Of a stretch of DNA of 11,503 bases, positions 7,677-11,503 are shown piece by piece. The stretch is taken from the NCBI GenBank assembly GCA_034926235.1, contig JAYFRE010000140.1, forward strand, positions 1 to 11,503, written 5' to 3'. A model generated the notes under the pieces. That model had not been told where the DNA came from. It made no database searches and saw nothing but the letters and a program-made list of their open reading frames with translations. This stretch comes from JAYFRE01 sp034926235 (GTDB lineage: Bacteria > Pseudomonadota > Alphaproteobacteria > Rhodospirillales > Magnetospirillaceae). The translations under genes and the position numbers were made by a program. Position 1 is the stretch's first letter; each line of letters opens with the position of its first letter.

Positions 7677-9399
7677 CGCCATCGCGGCCGGCATATGATT
7701 TGGCCAGTCTTTGGACATGCGCCAGATTGCGTTCCGCCGTTTCGGCCAGACGCACGGCCCCCAGCGCACGATAGGTCGTGGCCGCGTCCGTCAGGGCTTC
7801 GCTCGCTTCCGCCGCATGGGACGCCCCGCGACCATGTTTGTCCAACAAGAACAAGGCGGTGCCCAGCAGGTTGCGCCCAGCCGCCCAGGCGGCGGCGTCG
7901 CGCTCGCGGCCATGATAATCGAGAGCCGCGCGGGCGGCATCGACGGCGCGGTCCAGCACCTCGACGCTTTTTGCCTGATCGCCATAGACCAGCAGAATCT
8001 TGGACAGGTTGAACATCGCGTCGGCCCAGCGCATCGGTGCATCGGCGCGGGTATAGACTTGCAGCGCGGCCTGAAAAGCCCCCAACGCCTCCTTCAGCAG
8101 GTCGGGCTGACTGGTCAGATGATCCAGCCTGCCCAGCGCAAGCCCCAGACGGTTCTGCGCCGCCGCCCATTCCTGCGGAAAAAGATTGCGCGCGATCCAT
8201 TCGACCGATGTGCGGAACGCATCCGCCCCCGCCTCGATCTGGGCCATATCCTGGCGCTTTTCGCCCGCCGCGACCAAAACCATCCCCAGATCGCGGTATA
8301 AAAGGGCCCGTTCCAGCCCGGTATCCCCGTCCGTCAGCCGTTCGATCGCGCCGCGATAGGCTTGGGCGGCGTGATCGTACCAATCGACATCACCTTCCCA
8401 ACCGGCAATGGTGGCGGCGGCATGGCCGTAGACGGCCAATGCGCTGCGGGCCTGCTCCCCATTCCAGGCCGCAGGCAGGTTATCGGGAAAACCGTCCAGC
8501 GCCTGCAAGGCCGCCGGCAGCAAGGAACGCTGCAAGGATTTCTGCGCCTCGTCCGCCGGTTCAAACGCCGCCAGACAGGCCAAAGCCAGCAGATCGCCGA
8601 CCGGCGGTTCCAGGCTACCCGCCAATTCCAAGACCAGATAGGGACCGAACGCGCCCGGCCGATCCTCATCGACGATACGGGCCGGGGTGAACATCAGCGA
8701 AAATCCGTCGGCATGGACATCGCCCGAAATCAGCAGATCCGCCCCGCCTTCATCGGCCAAAGCCTGACGCGCGCGCAGCGTCATCGCGCCGATCTGCGAC
8801 TGATCGTGGCATGGCTCGATCGGCAGAAGAACCGGGATGGCGCGGACCGCGAACTCGGCGCGTTCGCTGAACAGATCGGCCAGAGCCCGCGCCCAAGCGC
8901 CTTCGACATCATTGTTGATGGCGGTGATGGCGACGGTAATCGTCTGTGGTGTATTTCCATCCATAGCGGGCCGGCGGCGGCTGAACAAGCGGCGCAATCG
9001 TTGGATCAAACCGCCGCGATATCCGCGCATGGGCAGCCGGCCGGAAAATTGCTGGCCGAGAATGCCGTGGGCCTGGCGCAGCCGCCCGACCAGAAGCTTG
9101 ATCGTATGCAGCGCGACATCCGGGTCCTGGCGCAACCGGGCGCGGAACGTCACCCCGTCGATGACGCGCAGGATGCAATCGGACGCAGCGACAGCCGTGA
9201 CGCTGCGCGGACCTTCATCCAGCACGCCCGTTTCGCCGAACATCTGGCCGGCCCCAAGCGACACGATCGCCGCCGGTCCCGAAGGCCCGGTCTTGAAAAG
9301 CTCGATCCGGCCTTCGGCGACGATATAAACCGCGTCCCCGTCATCGCCTTCCCGGAAAACGATCTCGCCTTTTCTGAATGCTTTTTCGTCCGCCGCCAT
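7660..9399 (-). CDS. Cyclic-nucleotide-binding domain protein with TPR-like repeats
   Basis: The specific function is not recognised. From ATG at 9399 the product has 579 residues. Residues 5-110 are a cNMP-binding (CAP/PKA-type) domain. Its phosphate-binding cassette includes FGE (54-56) and PRS (64-66), with Glu56 and Arg65 nine residues apart as in PKA, so ligand binding is plausible. A strongly basic linker (about 121-143, LIQRLRRLFSRRR) follows. Next is an alpha/beta region (about 152-280; TITVAITAINN, ADLLISGDVHADG) that loosely recalls TolB-N-like modules attached to some adenylate cyclases. About 310-565 is helical with TPR-like repeats (PQEWAAAQNRLGLALG, PDLLKEALGAFQAALQVY). No HTH, kinase, cyclase, signal peptide or membrane segment is seen. 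A longer form from TTG at 9438 lacks a ribosome-binding site and would overlap a putative -10 element. It is monocistronic in this window and convergent with the aminopeptidase. Confidence 0.85.
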   Translation of the reverse strand: MAADEKAFRKGEIVFREGDDGDAVYIVAEGRIELFKTGPSGPAAIVSLGAGQMFGETGVLDEGPRSVTAVAASDCILRVIDGVTFRARLRQDPDVALHTIKLLVGRLRQAHGILGQQFSGRLPMRGYRGGLIQRLRRLFSRRRPAMDGNTPQTITVAITAINNDVEGAWARALADLFSERAEFAVRAIPVLLPIEPCHDQSQIGAMTLRARQALADEGGADLLISGDVHADGFSLMFTPARIVDEDRPGAFGPYLVLELAGSLEPPVGDLLALACLAAFEPADEAQKSLQRSLLPAALQALDGFPDNLPAAWNGEQARSALAVYGHAAATIAGWEGDVDWYDHAAQAYRGAIERLTDGDTGLERALLYRDLGMVLVAAGEKRQDMAQIEAGADAFRTSVEWIARNLFPQEWAAAQNRLGLALGRLDHLTSQPDLLKEALGAFQAALQVYTRADAPMRWADAMFNLSKILLVYGDQAKSVEVLDRAVDAARAALDYHGRERDAAAWAAGRNLLGTALFLLDKHGRGASHAAEASEALTDAATTYRALGAVRLAETAERNLAHVQRLAKSYAGRDGEKASD

Positions 9400-9437
9400 T
9401 ACCCCGATCCAAGCGCCCTCGACATCCCGCGCGGCCA

Positions 9438-9466
9438 AGGTTAAGCCAGCGCCGCGGACCGCGCAA
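9438..9466 (-). promoter_or_regulatory. Candidate promoter for the cNMP-binding/TPR gene
   Basis: On the minus strand TTGCGC (9466-9461) and TAACCT (9443-9438) are separated by 17 bp. Transcription would start near 9431, leaving a leader of about 32 nt before ATG 9399. Both hexamers are only partial matches (about three of six), so this rests mostly on spacing and position. Confidence 0.25.
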
Positions 9467-9564
9467 GGCGAGCCCTCTCTTCAAACCTTTCCCCGTTAAA
9501 AACACCTCTTGCGATGAAGACTTGACCAGCGGGCGTTCAAGCTGGAAACTCTGCCCTCCCTGGC

Positions 9565-9577
9565 GGATGGGCCATCC
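9565..9577. repeat. Short palindrome GGATGGGCCATCC in the divergent intergenic region
   Basis: GGATGG and CCATCC are perfect complements around one central base, a compact operator-like dyad. Outer GGCG (9562-9565) and CGCC (9579-9582) could extend it past a two-base bulge. It lies about 50 bp upstream of the tRNA. A related dyad, GGATG-N4-CATCC, occurs after the tRNA at 9753-9766. No regulator can be named. Confidence 0.3.
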
Positions 9578-9626
9578 TCGCCGCGTCCGTTTTCCACGGC
9601 CGCCAAGCCCGTCCGGCGCAACGGTG

Positions 9627-9702
9627 GGGCCTGTAGCTCAATGGTTAGAGCCGGCCGCTCATAACGGTCTGGTTGCAGGTTCGAGTCCTGCCGGGCCCAC
9701 CA
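9627..9702 (+). tRNA. tRNA with CAT anticodon, probably tRNA-Ile2 (lysidine-modified)
   Basis: The cloverleaf folds fully: acceptor GGGCCTG/CGGGCCC (9627-9633 and 9692-9698, one G-U pair), D stem GCTC/GAGC, anticodon stem GGCCG/CGGTC with loop CTCATAA (9658-9664, anticodon 9660-9662), T stem GCAGG/CCTGC with loop TTCGAGT, discriminator A and encoded CCA (9700-9702). Total length is 76 nt. CAT could mean elongator Met, initiator or Ile2. An initiator is excluded because 1-72 is a normal G-C pair and the anticodon stem lacks three consecutive G-C pairs below the loop. Acceptor pairs C4-G69 and C5-G68 are those known to favour TilS in E. coli tRNA-Ile2, whereas E. coli elongator Met has T and A at positions 4 and 5. 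Ile2 is therefore preferred; it would read AUA after lysidine modification. Confidence 0.95.
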
Positions 9703-9733
9703 ACTCCTCCTCCCCTCTTCATGACCGAAGACA

Positions 9734-9764
9734 TTGACAGCCCCTCCATCTGGGATGTCATCAT
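9734..9764 (+). promoter_or_regulatory. Candidate promoter for the GH30-GH3 gene pair
   Basis: TTGACA at 9734-9739 is a perfect -35 consensus, about 60 bp before the GH30 start. No strong -10 follows: TGTCAT (16-bp spacer) and CATCAT (19-bp spacer) each match four of six positions. The dyad GGATG-TCAT-CATCC (9753-9766) overlaps the would-be -10 region and could be an operator. Confidence 0.3.
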
Positions 9765-9801
9765 CCTTTAGGATCAAACGGTTCTTGGATGCGGCCCCTC
9801 A

Positions 9802-11154
9802 ATGTCCCTGCCATCGTCCCCCGTCTCGGCGCCCCCCGGCGATCATGCCGTCTGGATCACATCGGGCGATGGCCGGTTTCTCATCCAACGCACAGAACCC
9901 GCGCCCGCTTCGCTCCCATCCAGAACCATCGACCTTGATGACGGCCGGATTTTCCAGACCGTGCGGGGGTTCGGTTTCACCCTGACCGGCGGCAGCGCCT
10001 TGCTTTTGTCCCGCATGACGCCGGAACGCCGGGAGGCGCTGTTGCAGGAATTATTCGCACCCGACGGCCCCGCCCGGGTCAGTTGCCTGCGTCTTGCCGT
10101 CGGCGCATCCGATCTGGGGGTGCGCGCCTTTACCTATGACGATGTCCCGGCCGGGGAAAGCGATTGGGGGCTGGAGCGTTTCGACCTGTTTGCGGGCGAT
10201 ACGGAACTCCTGCCCATCCTGCGCGAAATCCTGGCAATCGCGCCCGACCTCTTCATCATCGCCTCGCCCTGGTCCGCGCCGGCCTGGATGAAGACCAACC
10301 ATGGCCTGGTCGGCGGCGCGCTCCGCCCCGATTGTCATGACGTCTATGCCCGCTATCTCGTCCGCTATCTTGTGGAGATGCAGAAACAGGGCGTCACCGT
10401 TCATGCGATCACGGTGCAGAACGAACCCGGCAACGCCAAGAACGACCCCAGCATGACGATGAGCGCCGAACAGCAGGCCGAATTCGTCGGGCGCTCTCTG
10501 GGACCGATGATGCGCACCGCCGGATTGGAAACCGACATCTTCTGCCATGATCACAATTGCGACGATCCCGGCTACCCGCTGGCGGTGCTGGCCGATGCGC
10601 GGGCCAAGCCTTATCTAGCCGGATCGGCCTTTCATCTTTACGCCGGGGACCCGGACGCGATGGGGCTGGTTCATGACCGCCACCCCGATAAAGCCTGTAT
10701 TTTCACCGAACAATGGGTCGGACGCTGGGACGATTTCCCCGGCGCGCTGATGTGGCATGGCGAACGTGTGCTGGTCGGCGCGCTCCGCAACTGGGCAGAA
10801 ATCGTGCTGGAATGGAATCTGGCCGCCGATCCCGATTGCGGCCCCCATACGCCGGGCGGCGAAGCCAATTGCGTCGGCGCGGTGACGCTGGACGGCGACA
10901 AGGTGACGCACAACGTCGCCTATTACCTGATCGCCCACGCCGCCCGTTTCATTCCACCCGGATCGCGGCGAATCGGATCCGGCGACGCGGTCCCCAACGC
11001 CGCCTTCCTGACGCCTATGGGCCGGATCGCTGTCATCGCCGTCAATCCGACCGACGCGCCCATGGCCCTGGCCCTTACCCTGCGGGGTGCTGCCTTGGCC
11101 ACGATCGAACTTCCGGCCAAGGCGCTTGCCACCGGCGTCTGGACGCCCCCTTGA
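9802..11154 (+). CDS. Glycoside hydrolase family 30 (glucosylceramidase / beta-1,6-glucanase-like)
   Basis: This 450-residue clan GH-A retaining glycosidase probably acts on beta-linked glucosides. Family landmarks are clear: RGFGFTLTGGSALLL (55-69), LRLAVGASDL (96-105), ASPWSAPAWMKTN (154-166), acid/base Glu208 in TVQNEPGN (204-211), DHNCDDP (250-256), SAFHLYAGD (275-283) and nucleophile Glu303 in FTEQWVG (301-307). A C-terminal beta-sandwich begins about 370 and includes RIAVIAVNPTDAP. From memory of the family, the pattern is closest to subfamily-3-like bacterial enzymes, often called glucosylceramidase or glucan endo-1,6-beta-glucosidase; substrate is not settled. Many relatives are secreted, but no signal peptide is visible. 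An in-frame TAG at 9769-9771 leaves ATG 9802 as the only sensible start, with no clear Shine-Dalgarno sequence. A GH3 gene follows after 16 nt. Confidence 0.9.
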   Translation: MSLPSSPVSAPPGDHAVWITSGDGRFLIQRTEPAPASLPSRTIDLDDGRIFQTVRGFGFTLTGGSALLLSRMTPERREALLQELFAPDGPARVSCLRLAVGASDLGVRAFTYDDVPAGESDWGLERFDLFAGDTELLPILREILAIAPDLFIIASPWSAPAWMKTNHGLVGGALRPDCHDVYARYLVRYLVEMQKQGVTVHAITVQNEPGNAKNDPSMTMSAEQQAEFVGRSLGPMMRTAGLETDIFCHDHNCDDPGYPLAVLADARAKPYLAGSAFHLYAGDPDAMGLVHDRHPDKACIFTEQWVGRWDDFPGALMWHGERVLVGALRNWAEIVLEWNLAADPDCGPHTPGGEANCVGAVTLDGDKVTHNVAYYLIAHAARFIPPGSRRIGSGDAVPNAAFLTPMGRIAVIAVNPTDAPMALALTLRGAALATIELPAKALATGVWTPP

Positions 11155-11170
11155 AGCAAGGAGAGAACCG

Positions 11171-11503
11171 ATGACCTCCCCCACTGATTCCGGCATGACC
11201 GCGTTCATCGACGCTCTTCTGGCGCAAATGACGCTGGCGGAAAAGCTTGGCCAGATCAATTTGGTCACCACCAACATTCCGGTCAATCCGGACCGTATCG
11301 AAGATATCCGCGCGGGCAAGATCGGCGGATTGCTGGGCGGGCTGGTGGATTGCGGTTTCGGCATCGATGGTCCCGGGCCGCTGCGCCGAATCCAGGAGAT
11401 GGCGGTCAAGGAATCCCGCTTAGGGAGCCCGCTTTTGCTCGCCGAGGACGTCGTCCATGGCCAGCGGTCGGGGTTTCCGATCCCGCTGGGGGTGGGGGGG
11501 TGG
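11171..11503 (+). CDS. Glycoside hydrolase family 3 beta-glucosidase-like, N-terminal part (runs off window)
   Basis: The first 111 codons match the N-terminus of GH3 beta-glucosidases such as BglX, which release glucose from the non-reducing ends of beta-glucosides. Visible landmarks are LLAQMTLAEKLGQI (17-30), RAGKIGGLLGG (47-57), RIQEMAVKESRLGSPLLLAEDVVHG as a continuous block near 73-97, and FPIPLG. The catalytic aspartate and the rest of the protein lie outside. A strong Shine-Dalgarno sequence, AAGGAGA (11158-11164), is 6 nt from ATG 11171. The N-terminus is hydrophilic with no signal peptide, unlike periplasmic BglX. It forms a likely operon with the GH30 gene, so the two may degrade the same beta-glucan or oligosaccharide. 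The final residues (PLGVGGW) do not match the family's usual alanine-serine-tryptophan ending here and come from a G-run, so the last bases may be unreliable. Confidence 0.88.
   Translation, partial: MTSPTDSGMTAFIDALLAQMTLAEKLGQINLVTTNIPVNPDRIEDIRAGKIGGLLGGLVDCGFGIDGPGPLRRIQEMAVKESRLGSPLLLAEDVVHGQRSGFPIPLGVGGW

Noticed and set aside
8362..9444. Plus-strand 360-residue open frame opposite the cNMP-binding gene
   Set aside because: It is a long frame by composition. Its protein is rich in Arg, Gln and Asp without motifs, while the opposite strand encodes clear cNMP-binding and TPR-like domains.
9522..9550. TTGACC (9522-9527) as -35 of a tRNA promoter
   Set aside because: At 17 bp the following hexamer is GAAACT, a poor -10, and the start would leave a leader of about 70 nt. 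Too weak to list as a feature.
9496..9777. Minus-strand 93-residue reading frame containing QDSNLQPDRYERPALTIE
   Set aside because: That peptide is simply the antisense translation of the CAT tRNA at 9627-9702. Similar peptides recur in annotations as artefacts over this tRNA. There is no ribosome-binding site or independent protein signal.
1..11503. Mobile elements, CRISPR arrays, toxin-antitoxin or anti-phage systems
   Set aside because: I looked on both strands for transposase, integrase or Cas motifs, spaced direct repeats and small paired genes, and saw none.

Overview
The window reads as a GC-rich alphaproteobacterial chromosome segment, most likely Rhodospirillales. That placement rests on codon and GC character, on the style of the GGDEF and aminopeptidase P proteins, and on the tRNA sequence. 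It is an inference, since no database could be searched. Both ends cut through genes: ligA on the left, and a glycoside hydrolase family 3 gene on the right whose last bases are a suspicious G-run.

Left block (1-2562, + strand). The C-terminal part of NAD-dependent DNA ligase (ligA) starts at a zinc-binding cysteine and ends in a BRCT domain, followed by a terminator-like hairpin. Next comes a small exported pentapeptide-repeat protein whose stop region overlaps the start of a cytosolic GGDEF diguanylate cyclase (GGEEF motif plus RxxD I-site). The two are probably translationally coupled.

Central block (2605-7640, + strand). A UvrD/PcrA-type DNA helicase, the ribosomal protein L11 methyltransferase PrmA and a three-domain Xaa-Pro aminopeptidase (M24B) lie 17 and 6 nt apart, so they look like one housekeeping operon. 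The aminopeptidase gene converges on a minus-strand gene across a 19-bp gap. Both genes end in the same 12 bases (Ala-Ser-Asp-stop), which form a perfect inverted repeat and probably a shared terminator.

Minus-strand gene (7660-9399). It encodes an unusual cytosolic protein with an N-terminal cyclic-nucleotide-binding domain, a basic linker, an alpha/beta middle domain and a C-terminal array of TPR-like helical repeats. It has no recognisable DNA-binding or catalytic output domain. It is the least understood protein here and the best candidate for new biology.

Right block (9627-11503, + strand). A tRNA with anticodon CAT is probably the lysidine-modified tRNA-Ile2 rather than tRNA-Met, judging by its C4-G69/C5-G68 pairs. 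Directly downstream is a two-gene carbohydrate unit: a GH30 beta-glucanase/glucosylceramidase-like enzyme and, 16 nt later, a GH3 beta-glucosidase-like enzyme. Neither has a visible signal peptide, so they may act on imported beta-glucosides. I found no insertion sequence, CRISPR array, phage gene or defence system.
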